Assembly (NCBI GenBank): GCA_030620095.1
Contig: JAUTXW010000881.1
Span: 558,001 to 622,000 of the forward strand
DNA length: 64,000 nucleotides
Origin: Kuschelorhynchus macadamiae
Lineage: Eukaryota > Arthropoda > Insecta > Coleoptera > Curculionidae
Direction of reading: 5' to 3'
Position 1 is the stretch's first letter, and every line of letters begins with the position of its first letter. The notes beneath the pieces are model-generated. The model did no database searches, was not told where the DNA came from, and saw nothing but the letters and a program-made list of their open reading frames with translations. Below, piece after piece: positions 1 to 13,404 of the stretch. A program made the translations under genes and the position numbers.

Positions 1-1580
1 TGATTACTCATGGCGAGCCGCATCAGATCATCATTATGAACAATATTAGGTATGCCAAATTTTAGCTAAACGAAAATTGACAGAAAAATTTCACGATTCA
101 TTGCAAGAAAAACCGTAGGAAATAATAATGAGGACAACTGTAAATTTTGTTAAGGTCACTTTGTGTCCTTTGGCTATTGCAGTAGCGGTTTAATCACCAG
201 TATCTGTTTACACGTTACACAAATATGATTATTACTTAGTATCTGGTAATCAGCCGCTATTAATTATTTTGTAAGTTAACTATACAACAATGCACAATAC
301 ATCTATACAGGCGTGTATACAAGGGGGGATAATAGGGGTAATTACCCCCCATACGAATCGATGACAAAATTATTTAAAATCCACAATTCACTTCCGCGGA
401 TTCTGAACATTGAAGTTCATGTAATATTATATCGTACGAAGAAGGGTATAAGGCTTGTGTGCTATATAAAAAGTGCCTTTTTTTTTGGTCGTCACTTCCG
501 TTTCATATAGGAAAAACTCTCCCATAGCCCCAAGCTGTATACTCCCCTGCACCTATATATTTATTAGAGATCTTAAATGAGTCACTTGTCTCGAATTTCC
601 TTAACGTTAATCTATTCAGTTAACAGACCGGGGAATCCCCTACTCACTGAAAGAGCAGCGCGGCATTGCATAGTTGCACGGCGCTAGAAGTGGTCTAGCC
701 TGTTTTCCTGTCTGACCAACGTTAAAGGTTGTTTTTTTTATTTCTTTTATTTTAGTATTATTTTTTATAAGTTTGTTTAATTTCGAGGGGGGTGGGGGTT
801 TAAACCCCCAAACCCTTACTTTTATTAAGTCGTATGCGACATGATATTACGGCTATATGAAAATTTTGTTTATTTTTTAGATATGTATTAGTATTAGTTA
901 AGTATTTATTAATTACATAAAAACATGTATGTCAAATACAACTGTGGATTATTACGTTTATACTGGCTTAAAGGCTGGTTACGAGTAGGGTAGCTCACGA
1001 TTTATTTCTAAATTATCGAAGTAGCTCAACACCTTGAAAAGGTTGGCGACCACTGGTGTAGACGATGCATTTACTTAAAGAAACTAAACAAAGCATGCAT
1101 CTATAGAAACAAAATAAATACGTATTAAACTATCAATCCACAAACACTTATGTCTAATGCAAAATTTCGCGCTATACTTCACAAATTTATTTCTAACGCG
1201 AATATTCACTTTTAGTTATGCGAATTTTTCAAATAATCCCTGATGAAGAGTCCTCACAAATTAAACAAAACTAACCAAACAAGCTTTGAATTGAATCAAA
1301 AACGACTAAGCCTAAAGCTAACTGAAACTGACACAAAAACCACAAGTATTAGAAACTAATTAAACCCAGCAGATTATTTTATTATAGAGAAACAAACAAT
1401 TCTTACTGATGATAAAAAACAGCAGCTTTACATTATTTGAATTGAATTTCACGCCTTATGATTAAAAAGTAGATATGCGTTCGTATACCTTCTTAGTTAA
1501 AATATATGGGTTTACATAGAACGAAAACTTTCACGGCTGTGGTGAATTAAGAAATCATGGTTCTTGGGATTAGACCGTGT
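1..1580. other. unassigned AT-rich sequence
   Basis: No gene or element is recognised here. The short open frames lack coding character. Two G/C-run structures stand out from the AT-rich background: a run near 320-350 (GGGG tracts followed by CCCCCC) and the perfect palindrome GGGGGTTTAAACCCCC at about 794-809. Confidence 0.6.
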
Positions 1581-1923
1581 CAAAATGGAATCACTTTTCG
1601 ACGTTTCGCCTTCGATTGCACGAGGCATCTTCAGGGATATTCACTTCACGAGATCGGAACACTGAATGAGCTCGGAGAGACCCAGGCCGGCTATTTATAG
1701 TCGACCTGTGTTTACCGAAGCGTGACTCTGTGTAACGATCGGTTTCCACGTATGATGTAGACTGAAGCCCGTATCTGTATTAAAATTGTTAGGATGCTTA
1801 TAAATTTCAATAGATTCTCTAATTTTGCGTTTATAGAGTCCCGAAACCGATGCAAGAACTTTGGTTTCTTTCACATTTATGACATGCCCAGTAGAGTGTT
1901 GGTGTTCAGATACAGCAGATTGT
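1581..1923 (-). mobile_element. Penelope-like element 3' fragment, left arm of an inverted pair
   Basis: On the minus strand this arm encodes the end of a Penelope-like protein: a stretch with EHQHSTGH, then KRKIRESIEIYKHPNNFN and a terminal TWKPIV. In this family that is the region just after the GIY-YIG endonuclease. Downstream of the coding part lie a TATA-like TATAAATAG and a hammerhead-like core, CTGAAGA (1629-1635) ... GAAAC (1603-1607), bracketing a GCCT/AGGC stem. Penelope-like elements are known to carry hammerhead ribozymes in their terminal repeats. The arm pairs with 1968-2290 in reverse orientation across a 44-bp spacer. The coding frame is only a C-terminal remnant. Confidence 0.72.
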
Positions 1924-1967
1924 TCAAGTAAGGAGCATGAACGATGTATCAGAAAGAAACAAATTTT

Positions 1968-2290
1968 ACAATCTGCTGTATCTGAACACCAACACTCTAC
2001 TTGGCATGTCATAAATGTAAAAGAAACCAAAGTTCTATAAACGCAAAATTAGAGAATCTATTGAAATTTATAAGCATCCTAACAATTTTAATAGATATAC
2101 GGGCTTCAGTCTAGATCATACGTGGAAACCGATCGTTACACAGAGTCACGCTTCGGGAAACACAGGTCGACTATAAATAGCCGGCCTGGGTCTCTCCGAG
2201 GTCATTCAGTGTTCCGATCTCGTAAAGTGAAGATTCGTGAAGATGCCTCGTGCAATCGAAGGCGAAACGTCGGAAAGTGATTCCATTTTG
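1968..2290 (+). mobile_element. Penelope-like element 3' fragment, right arm of an inverted pair
   Basis: This arm is the reverse complement of 1581-1923, with scattered substitutions and an internal deletion of about 20 bp near 2033, where the left arm has extra sequence around its KVLASVSG codons. It holds the same YKHPNNFN coding remnant, the same TATAAATAG box and a decayed hammerhead-like core in which the first C has changed (GTGAAGA at 2237-2243, GAAAC at 2264-2268). The two arms meet through their coding 5' sides, so both 3' ends point outward. Confidence 0.72.
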
Positions 2291-3411
<1,121 letters not shown>

Positions 3412-3499
3412 TTTTTGTATATGAGTCTATTTCCTCAATTTTCTTTAAGCTATTTATTTAATTTACTGAGTTATTATATTACCCAAACCGAACAAGTGA

Positions 3500-5545
3500 T
3501 TCTGGCTGTTCTTCACGTTAAATATCACAGAGCCCTACCTCTCCATTCGGATCTCCAGGTGTGGGTGCTCGGAAGCCTCCATTACCAAATATCTGTGGTT
3601 TGAGTAAATACCTTAACTCTGTTCACCACTCTCTCCAATCGTGCAAACCTTACTCTTCCTAACCGAAACCAAAACAAGCCTTAAAAATGCCAATCACCTT
3701 TGCTTTCCTGGCTATGAACTTCTCCAATAATTCGGTCTGAACTGTGGCGGTTGTACCTGTGTTCATAGTAATCTATCCTGTATAAGACTTCCCAATTTTT
3801 TCTCAAACAATTCCTTCGACTTTATACTTTCTTTATACTAACGTGGATTTCTTAATCTCTGAAATCCCTTTCTCTGAAATCATTATCCTTGGAGACTTTA
3901 ACGTCTATAATAAAATATGGTTAGGGTTTACTAAAACAGATCCCCAAGGTAGGGCAGCAGAGCCCTTCGCAATCAGCCAATCTCTTACCAACCTCATCAA
4001 AAAGCCTACCTAGAATCTCAGGAATCGTCATACATAGCCAAGACCCACTGGACTTCTTTCTTATCAATCACCCGAAGTCTTATCAATATTCCGTTTCTGC
4101 TCACCTGGGTTCCTCTGACCACGGTCTAACTACTGTTTTTGTCCCATACAGTAGGAAGTTGTAAAATCCATGTACCTCGTACTATCTCTAACTACTACAA
4201 TTCCGCTGATTGGGCTGGATTGCGGGATTTCTACTCTTCCTTCTTTTGGAACCATATTTGATTCTCTTCCAGCAGCGACCCTTCCGAAATTTGTTTACAC
4301 ATTCTGATGTAATCCAGCTAACCACAGAAGCCTTTGAACCATATTTTAGTAAGACTTCAAAGCCTCCCAACAGTAAACCTTGGTTTTCAAAATCCTGCGA
4401 CAATGACAGACTAGAGAAAATTCGTAATCATAACAATTTCCTCAAGAACCCTCTTATAGAAAATCGACAGACTAAAAACGAAACACAAAGTCATTAAAAT
4501 CGCATAACTTTCAAGGACAAAAATGTCTTCAACGTATATGCGTAAAGACAAAGTTCTTCCTAACAAAAATAGTTTTGATCACTTGCCAAAAATATTACTT
4601 TGCTGCAAAGTAGTGCAAAGGCTCTTTTTACCCCTAACAGGTGATGAACTCGTCTGGACATCTAAAGCAAAAGCAGAACGAGCCTTTTTAAAACCATTTG
4701 TCGCAAATTCTACTTTAATCTCTCCTTCCCATTTCACCCCACCGTCATTACCGGGCTTGACATATAATATGCGCGAATTTACCTCTAGGGTTAAATAAGT
4801 TCCACGTATTCTAAGAACACTTAATACCAAAAAATCATCTGGTTTTAGTGGTATTCCGGCCATATACTTAACCTAGGACCTTCAAAAAATTGTGGAGGGA
4901 AATGGGGAGCAAAGAAACTTGTCAACTTTAGTGCTACTAAAATACAATCATGTTTACTACCTCATAAATTATCTTCCATCCCCCACACCATTCAAATAAT
5001 GATTCCTTTAACCTAGTTGGCGTCACGTTTCTGCAGAATCTTCGCTGACGTAATCACTAAGAAGATATTTTCTTCGGTTAAATTGTATACCCTTTACACG
5101 TCCAAAATCAAACCTAGCCTTGAGTATTGCTCACATGTAGGTAGAGCAGCCTCCTTCCTTAATATCTATCCTGAATGATTATCCAAACCCCACAAGGGGG
5201 GGGGCATCTCTAGAACATTGTCGAAATGTGGGCAATCTTTCTCTGTTTAATATACTACTACCATGTTTTGTTCTGATGAAATATCATCAATTACGCCTTT
5301 CTTAGTCATTCCAGACAGAGAGACTCGAGCATCGATACACATGCCTCCCTTCTGTCTTTCTGTCCACTGCAAAGAAGAAAAACCTCACTTTGTTTGCTCC
5401 TTTATTCTCAGAGAGTCCCGATTATGGGGTTATGTGTTACCAGCAAAAGCCTTTCCCTCTTTCCCTAATCTGCAAGTCTTTAAATCCCAAATTAATAAAG
5501 TTTCCCCCCCTTTGCTTAAAGCCACCACGGTACCTAGTACTTAGG
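3500..5545 (+). pseudogene. decayed non-LTR retrotransposon (APE endonuclease and RT C-terminal parts)
   Basis: Translated pieces in shifting frames recall an insect LINE. A GDFN-type endonuclease motif appears near 3893 (read LGDFNV), then a TDPQGRAAE stretch near 3940. A region reading as SVSAHLGSSDHG (about 4090-4120) corresponds to the SDH motif. Further down, pieces resemble the post-RT C-terminal part: RRNVGNLSLF-like sequence near 5215 and CSDEISS at 5267, then a closing stretch to 5541. The RT core is largely deleted, since only about 0.5 kb lies where a full RT domain should be. Stops and frame changes are frequent, so it cannot be active. The exact LINE clade was not resolved. Confidence 0.65.
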
Positions 5546-6519
5546 TCTTTATGGTCTGCTCAAAGATAAAAAAAAATAAGACGAAAACACATTTTTTTTC
5601 AAGTTCAAACGCTGTTGTTTCTGTCGGTGACCTCGCACACAACAGACGTTATGTGGTTTCTGTGCAATAGCAGAATCAAAAAGTTTAAACTCACTCTAAT
5701 ATATCCTTAATTAACAACATTTTTGTCGCACTACAACTTTCTCAAGTCTAACAGGTATAATGACCCTTACGCTGCGACTACAATGTTATCTAAATAATAC
5801 GGTAACGTAATTTACATTTTGATGTGATAAAAACTAACAACAACCGAGTTTCACACTCGACACTCAGAATATATTTAAAAGGGGACTAACAAAAATCCAT
5901 TACCGTTTTCTGATAAATAAGTAACGAGTTGCATTGACCTACTTATATTTGTTGTTAAGAAAATAGATAGAGAGCAAAAAATCTCCGTGGACGAATTAAT
6001 TGTACTGTCTTTGTTTTATAACTAAGGAAATGAGGGGCATATTGATTTTAACTATTCTCGAGGAAGAAAAAGGGTTAATAAACATGGATTATCAACTTCC
6101 ATTTTCTATCTATGAATTTTTTCAATGTTTGGGTTAGAAATCTTTTATGGTTATCAAGATAAGGCCAAAGGTAATTTAACACGGCTTGAGTCAGTTAAGA
6201 ATAGATGGTTTTTGGGTAAAGACTATGTCATATTAAGTAATACTAAAAAAAATAATGATCTTCACAGTTCTCTAAAATTAGGAAGTAGCTCTTTTTTTTC
6301 GACTTTTTGAGGACTCTTTTGAACTATCCAAAATTTATAACGTAAGACCTTCTGCTAAAAATGTATAAAAAGTTTTTTTGTCAATTCCTGCCAAAGTATT
6401 GTTGCCAACAGCTGCCAAAATATTGTAGATAGAGCAATTAAGTATATCTAAAAAACGGTAAAAGTCCTTTACTCCTAACTTCCCTCTTTACGAATCTTTC
6501 AGTTATTAGGGATAGAACA
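5546..6519. other. unassigned AT-rich sequence
   Basis: No gene, transposase motif or clear repeat boundary is seen. The short open frame near 6125-6310 has no recognisable motif. Confidence 0.5.
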
Positions 6520-7610
6520 GTGTGACCCAATTTAGTTCGGAACATAGACATTTAGTAACAAATATTTTTATTGAGCGCCATTGATTTCTAGCATTTTCGA
6601 TTCCTACCAAGAAGTTTCTACCTATGCCATACTTGTTTTTTAGCATAATTTAAAATAAACTGAATAAGTAGTTTTTACAGTGACACATCGACATGTTGTT
6701 CCGTCATGTTGAATTCGTACCACAAATTTACCAATTTATCTCCATAACACACTGAATGCTTGCACAAAATTTGAAATTAATCTAGTAAGTAGTTTTTCAG
6801 GCTGACTTTTTAAACATTTTAATAGGCCGCCATTTTGTTTTGCTATCTTGGATTCATATCAAAATATTACCAGTTCATTCCAATAAAACACAACTTGATT
6901 TTTGTGCAAAATTTGAGGTAAATTGGATGAGTTTTTTCAGTAATAATTTTTTAAAGTTTCATTAGACCGTCATCTTGTTGTGCCATATTGAAGAATTTTT
7001 GACCAAAATTTGAATTCGATCGGGTAAGAAGTTTTAAAAAGTTATGTCCCGAACTGACAGACAGATTGAGACAATATAAGATATATAAGAGGGTAATTTT
7101 TTTCACGATTACAAACATTTTATTTGGCCGCCATTTTGTTCCGCATCTTGAATTCGTATCACAATCACAGTTCATCTCTATACTACAGTTAATTATTACA
7201 CAAAATTTGAAATCAATCCATTAAGTAGTTTCTTCAGGCATTATTTTCAAATATTTTATCAAGCCGACATTTTGTTTCCCCATCTTGGATTCGTCCCAAA
7301 ATTTTACCAGTTAATTCCTACATATTACTTGATTTTTGTGCAAAATTTAAGGGAAATTGGATAAGTAATTCTTTAGTAATATTTTTAAAATTTCATTAGA
7401 CCACCATTTTGTTTCGCCAGATTGGAATTTAACCAAAATGTTACCAACCCCATATGACCTTTAATTTTTTAGCAAAAGTCAATCGGGTGAGTAGATTTTT
7501 ACCAATACGGTGAGCAGACAGACCGACCGAATTGAGAAAACATGTTTTTTGGCATCTCAGATCCTGTATTTTGTACTTTTAAGACTACATCATAAACGGG
7601 GAACTGAAAA
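6520..7610 (+). repeat. dispersed repeat built of units with GCCGCCATTTTGTT cores (locus A)
   Basis: Successive units of very roughly 140-150 bp each carry a GCCGCCATTTTGTT-like core, a CCATCTTGGATT-like partner, a TTACCAGTT-type block and a GATAAGTAGTTTTT-like end. The locus ends with a stretch of GACAGACAGACCGA. Similar loci occur at 12400-12890, 14020-14240, 19110-19795, 28045-29580 and 57090-57310. No coding capacity is seen. Confidence 0.8.
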
Positions 7611-8214
7611 AAAAAAGAATAGGTCATGCCTTTTCTATTACAATAACGTATTTAGTACTCCTTCCAAGTCGAAATGCTAAGCCGCCATAAAAAAACGCAG
7701 GGCCGTGTTTTTTGCGCCGCCTCGACTGCCCATGCCTGTCGCCGGCTCTGCATCTTGTCAAGGTAAAAGTCTAAAAATCGTAATTGTAATAATTCCACAC
7801 AAATTATGAATTGTTGAGGTGCGAAATAGAATTTAAAAGGTGAAATCACTGGCTATAACCTGTGATAATTATTTTTTTACCTGTAAAATAGGCATATAAA
7901 CAATGCGGCAGCTGCTCAAACGTTCTCCGTGTGATCTATTTTCACTCAATTTACAAGTTGATTTCCTTTCTCTACGAGACCTCTTTGATTTCATATGTAA
8001 AACACCCGGAAAAATGATCTCAAAAAAAGAAGAAAGTGATTTAAAAAAAGTTCGATTTTAACACTGGTTCTCAAAAACTTGAGCCCTTCTAAAAAAAAAC
8101 AAAAGAATCATTAAAAAGTAGACATTTTAGCAATAGTATTAAAAGTGAAGCGATATTATAAGATTTCTATTTGCCTTTGATCATGAAACTTTTTCAAAAA
8201 TCCGTGGAAGTACT
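7611..8214. other. unassigned AT-rich sequence
   Basis: It lies between two repeat blocks. A GC-richer patch near 7690-7760 is open on the minus strand (7652-7849) but has no recognisable motif. Confidence 0.45.
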
Positions 8215-8690
8215 GAGAGGCAAGATAATCAAATGTTTTCAATGTAATACTTTTGTTCCAGGTCATCTAAGAAAGATAATGTCATACAAGCAAAGAGAAT
8301 AAACAATTATTTATAAAAAATGCGATTAACTCTGTAAAAATATTAGACAAAAAATGTTTTTCATATTTTGGAAAACTCACAGGTAAAAACTAATAATCAT
8401 ATATTATAGCCACGCATTTCCCTTTCATATTCACTTTTAAATATTAAAAGATATTAAGTTTTGATAGAGTTATTGTATATTTAATCCCCAATAATTTTCA
8501 GATTTTTCTCTTGAAAGGGGCCATTGGGAGATAATTCTCTACATTTCCGATCGATTTTTCTCAAAAACTATGATATTTAGGAAAAAAATTATAAGGACTA
8601 TTTTTGTTATGTTATTTGACATAATTATTAGTATATCCGCAATATTTAGGCAGATATTGGCAAAAATCGAGTTTTTCCAATTTTTTGAAC
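8215..8690 (+). repeat. dispersed non-coding repeat, copy 1 (related to 19795-20270)
   Basis: It shares a colinear series of blocks with 19795-20270: a TTTTCAATG.AATACT block, AAAATATTAG.CAAAA, CATATTTTGGAAA, a GATC.AT.TCTCA.AAACTAT block, and a final TTGGCAGATTTTG-like block. In both places it follows a GCCAT-core repeat, so the two may form one composite family. Confidence 0.6.
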
Positions 8691-9629
8691 TTGAGAAACA
8701 ATGCAAAACTTTGACAAGTTCAAAAGAACACTCAAAGAAAAAGATTTAAAAAAAAATATAATTGACTTGCTTTCTAATTTTCCTAAGGTTTAATATCTCG
8801 AAAAACACGATATTTTTTCAACAAAAGTCATAATATATCACAACACAAAATTTTTAATTTGGTAAACACTCTGTACCTGAGCAGAAGAGTGTATATCATA
8901 TATCAATAGAGTACGGAGGAAAACAAAAGGAGCTTTTTTAACTACTGCTACTAAAATAGTTGCGGTTTTTCCAGGCATGACTTGCCATCATGACATCGAT
9001 TCATTTAACATGTGAATATTATTATTAAACCGTATATTAAGCCGTAGCCTTTGTCGAGTTTGAATTTTAATGATTTGAGAAAACCCAACGGAAACCAAAC
9101 ATTAAATATAGGTTTTACTTTATGAATTCCTTTGTTAAATTTATTTCATTACTAGAATATTATATCGATTTTTCCCCAGTAATCGTATTCTCAAATGACT
9201 GTGGTTATGTCCACAAGGATGTTGATATAAATCAGCTTTACATAAGACTAATTCCACTATAGCATATTTCAAAAAGACACTTGTAAATTATGTTCAAGTA
9301 AGGCTTAATTTTACAGAATCAACATATAATAATCACATATTAAGTTGCTTTTCGATTTATGGCTGACACATTCTAAATGGTTTATAAAGAGGGTAGAAAC
9401 CATTAAAAATTATTTTGCGTAAAAATAATTTCATTATTTGTGGAGCAAATCGATATGCCAGTGGCGTTTCTATAAGCAAGTAGTAATGCTTGAACTACGA
9501 AAATAAATGGACAAATAGGTGAAAGAAATTCGCTTTAATATCAATATTTTGGCTTAAAAATGACCTTTTTTTGCAGCAATAGCCAGAGAAATAATTACCG
9601 GCTCTATAGTCTCATCTAGCATATCATCA
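8691..9629. other. unassigned AT-rich sequence
   Basis: No supported gene or repeat boundary. It may include the 3' flank of the transposase fragment that begins at about 9630. Confidence 0.45.
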
Positions 9630-10080
9630 AGTTACCACATTGACCACATTATTTCTTCGTCTTTAATTACATGCTCTCAACATTTGCTCCATTTCTAGGA
9701 ATCAATTTGCTTTAAAGCCTCTTGAAAAAAATTTTCAATATTAGGTTGCAGTCGAAGTACTAGTACTATATTATTTCCCTTTAGAATCATTTAATTAATC
9801 GCACATTTTTTGCAGAATTAAAAAAAATTAACAACTTCAAGTAACTCTTTTTTAATGATGTTATCTTCATATGGTATTTTTTAAAAGTAAGACACTGGAT
9901 ATCTTTTTTCTCCAAGGAGCAATTAATAGTTTTTTAAGCTTCCTAGAATAGTAACTAGCGTTGTCTATAACGATAAAGTTCAACAACTGCCCAAAATATT
10001 CCGTGAAAACATCTGCATTCACTTCTTCGAGATAATCACCAATTTTCCTTGACTGTAGTGCTAGCCATTTTTTCCACAAT
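9630..10080 (-). pseudogene. IS630/Tc1-type DDE transposase fragment
   Basis: Minus-strand translation gives NFIVIDNASYYSRKLKKLL followed by a SWRK-like segment. This is the second catalytic aspartate block (VDNA.YHSRK) of the DDE transposases common in insect genomes. After a frame break the sequence continues as recognisable decayed C-terminal pieces: a VLRLQPNIENFF-like stretch around 9740 and a WSKC.EHVIKDEE.MW-like end near 9650. There are several stops. The N-terminal DNA-binding part and the first catalytic block are absent. Confidence 0.65.
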
Positions 10081-10184
10081 ATATGCGATTATTAACTGCC
10101 TTTGCTTGCCAGAAGGCCCTTTAAATTAGGTGGACCATCCTTCTAAGAAAGCTTTGCGGGAACATATTATATATTTATTCTGCC

Positions 10185-10935
10185 ATGACAGTTGACATTT
10201 GTGTATTAAAAATATTGCGTTGTTTAGCTATGGAACAATATAGGGTTGAACAACGCGTGTTTTTAGCAAAAATATATTACAAATATGGAGAAAGTGTAGC
10301 AGAAACGGTTAGAAAAAGCCATACGGAATTTGGAAGAAATGATGCTCCATCTAAAACAGCTGTTGCAAACTTAAACAAAAGCGCTTTTACCATCGTAATG
10401 GTTGTTCATTAGAAAATTTTGCTGCTGTAAGGGAAAATGTTGCTGAAGATCCGAAAACATCAATTCGCCACCGAGCACAACAATCCCACGTTAAAAATGT
10501 GACTCTGCATAACATTTTAACCAAAGATCTTCATTCAAAGACCTGCAAAATAGAAGAAATGAAAGTTTTTTTAGCAAAATTATCTTCAGTGATGCACCGC
10601 ATTTTCATCTTGGGGAGATCTGTTAACAAACAGAATTGCCGAATATAGAATGAGCAGAATCCGCGGATAATACTGGAGAAGCCACTGCACCTCACAGAGA
10701 GTTTGGTGTGATTTTTGGGCTAGAGGAGTTATTGGCCCAAAAATAATTTTTTTCAAAATGCAGCTGGCAATGCACTAAGTGTAACAAGAGATCGGTATAA
10801 ATCGATGATTGAAAACTTTTTATGGAATGAATTAGATGGGATAGATATCTACGTGGTTTCAACAAGACGGTGTTACAAGAATCACTCAGCTTAACAGCAG
10901 GTTTTCAGATGTTGGACTTTGCCCGGAGTGTATAC
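10185..10935 (+). pseudogene. mariner-like transposase pseudogene
   Basis: A likely original start is the ATG at 10230 (MEQYRVEQRVFLAKIYY). It opens a helix-turn-helix region with NDAPSKTAV, typical of one insect mariner-like lineage. The frame breaks near 10410. In other frames one reads AAVRENVAEDPKTSIRHRAQ (10423-10480), then an IIFSDAPHFHLG-like first catalytic block near 10575, and a DRYKSMIENFLWNELDG block at about 10790-10840. The usual FQQDGAT block follows in mutated form near 10860. Multiple frameshifts show it is dead. Terminal inverted repeats were not identified. Confidence 0.75.
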
Positions 10936-12399
10936 TCTGTCGCGCTTGCACAACGAAGTATATCTTTACTCAGTTTGTCAATTTTGTGTGTGTCTTAAAA
11001 TAGTGCTTTTAGATTTTGAAAATCTTTTTGAATGGTAGTACATTTTTTATCTCTCTCCTTTTTTTGATAAATTATTATTGAATATAATAACAATAAAACA
11101 TATTCATTTTTTTTTTGAATAAATAAATTTTAATATAGATAATAATGCAAACCACTCCTATGGAACAGTGGTTGATATAAAACGTTTTTTAAACAAATAC
11201 ATTTAAATTTTTTATACATTACATTAACATTTTGCGTTACATTAAATAAAAGCAATTTACGTTACGTTATTTTATACGTGATATTACGTTTAAGATAAAA
11301 AAATAATAAATAAAATCTTTCAATTAGCTAGTATCGTCCATTGACCTATTTTTTACATACGCTTTATGCTGTAAAAGTAACATAGAATTCGCTTTCAATT
11401 TGAAATGTCTTCTGCAATACTACAACTGCCAAAAATAAACAAACATACGCCAACCAAAAGGTATACGTAATTCTCTTGTACCTAATGTAGGAGATGTTAA
11501 ATAAAACTAATCTTAGGCTCACGAAAAATATGAAAAGACCATTAACGTCATTACGAGTGATAACGAATAAGCAAATATTACACTAAATAATTTGTTTGGC
11601 GAAGATATGACCCAACATTTCTTATCTGATGTTATGTGTTCAAACAGTGTACCAAAAAATAGATATGCTAATATATGTACACTAATATATCAAATAGTAA
11701 TAGACACCAGGCGATGTATAAGTGCTATCCCAAATATATTTATTTATTTAATTATTTTATTGTATCCTCTGAAGTGCTAGAGTACCTATGTTTATATGTG
11801 GCAAGTGAAGCCTCTATTGGTTCTGTCCGAGAAAAGTTGGCTTTTCTCGGGTTTTGTATTAACTTTAAATTCGTATAAGCCTTCCCAAGTTATGATTTAG
11901 AAAAAAATAGTCAAAACAGTACTTTTATTAAACGCTCATATATCCGCCACTGTTTGTTAATTTCCCTGGCAAATTTACATGTAATCTAATGTTAGCCTGG
12001 TTTCTCCTAAAGTATTCTCACTTTTCGAATTAATTATACAGGATTTCCAAAACATTACTTCAAACCTCTCTATTTTAAATCCTATTTTAATTGAATTTCT
12101 TAAATACAACATCCCGTATATGATTTTGCCGTTGAAAAGCTGAAAATGTGCTCTTTCAAAAACTATTATATTTGCCGTTCTCATTATTATTTTGAGATAT
12201 TAACAGCTTTCCTTAATCTTTCTGAAAATAAGTTTGTCAAAGTCAAAGTTATTTTTTACGCCTATTATTTAAAAACTTTTAATTCCTTAAACTTTATTTC
12301 TGCTCTTTTACTAAGTGTGGCAAAGATTTATTACTAAAAAATGTTTTTTTAATTCCATAGAAACCATAAAAAGATGTTTTTTTTCCTGAAAATGGAATT
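10936..12399. other. unassigned AT-rich sequence
   Basis: No gene is recognised. Around 11215-11290 there is a cluster of ACGTTA/ACATTA-like words without further structure. Short overlapping open frames at 11592-12337 look like chance frames. Confidence 0.5.
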
Positions 12400-12890
12400 T
12401 TAACGAATGTTTAAACATTTTATTAGGCCATCATTTTATTTTGTTATACAGGATCTGCACTAAAATTTTACCTATCCTTGATTTTTGTGCAAAATTTTAA
12501 GTCTTTGGTACTGATTTTATTTTTAAATACTTCATTAGGCCGCCATTTTGTTCTGCCATAGTGGATTTACATAAAAAATTCATCAGTTTATCCACTTTAT
12601 TTTTGTGGAAATTTCGATTTTATTTTACATTTTGTGACGCCGTCATTTTATTCCGCCACATTGGGGCAGCTTTTTCCCAAAATATAACCATTTCATGTCT
12701 CTTGATTTTTGACCAAAATTTTTATTCAGTCGGTTAAGCAATTTTTGATATACGCCGCCTAAAAACGGACAGACCGACAAACTGGCGGGAGAACATGTTT
12801 TTCGGGGTCCAGGGACACTATAACGCAAAAATCTCGGATGGTGATTTTTCATGATTGCAATACTTCCTCTCTTACGAGGAAAGTAAAAAC
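12400..12890 (+). repeat. dispersed GCCAT-core repeat (locus B)
   Basis: Contains three diverged cores (GGCCATCATTTTATT, GGCCGCCATTTTGTTC, GCCGTCATTTTATTCC). It ends with an acetylated-looking tail typical of the family: a GACAGACCGACA block, a GGTGATTTTTCATGATTGCAATACTTCC block and a terminal GGAAAGTAAAA. It matches the better preserved copy at 19110-19795. Confidence 0.8.
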
Positions 12891-13404
12891 TAAAATATGT
12901 AGTATTTGGCTCCTAAAAAGAACTGCATTTTTCTGACAAAAAATGGTATCTCGATAATAAAACGGTAAATTTGGCAGTACTGGATAAATTGTTCAGCTAT
13001 CGTCTCTTTGTTTACCCTAAATATATTGTTATAAATGTATATACCTGTGCTCATTTTTTTACTTGCTTGTTTCCTTTATAAATATATATAATTTATTTTT
13101 TTCTTTTTTTATTATTTTCAAAAGAAAAATTATATAAGCAATAACTGAAAAAAGTAATGGATAACGTTAGGTTTGATTGGGTCTATAAAACACGAGTTAC
13201 ATAGGTTACTAAAGAAGTAAACTAAAAAAGAAAATACAAAACTGACAAGTGCAAGAAAAAATATATAAAATTATTGCACAGGCTACCGATGCAATAAATA
13301 AATAAATAGTTACTGGTTTATCGCAAAAAAGTACCTATTACCACTTTAATATTCAAAATAGACAGACGTAGGGTGTGTAGTAACATCGGAAATTACAAAT
13401 AATT

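Noticed and set aside
600..720. Possible tRNA-like stretch with GGGGAATCCCCTA
   Set aside because: No A and B box pair with a cloverleaf could be built by eye.
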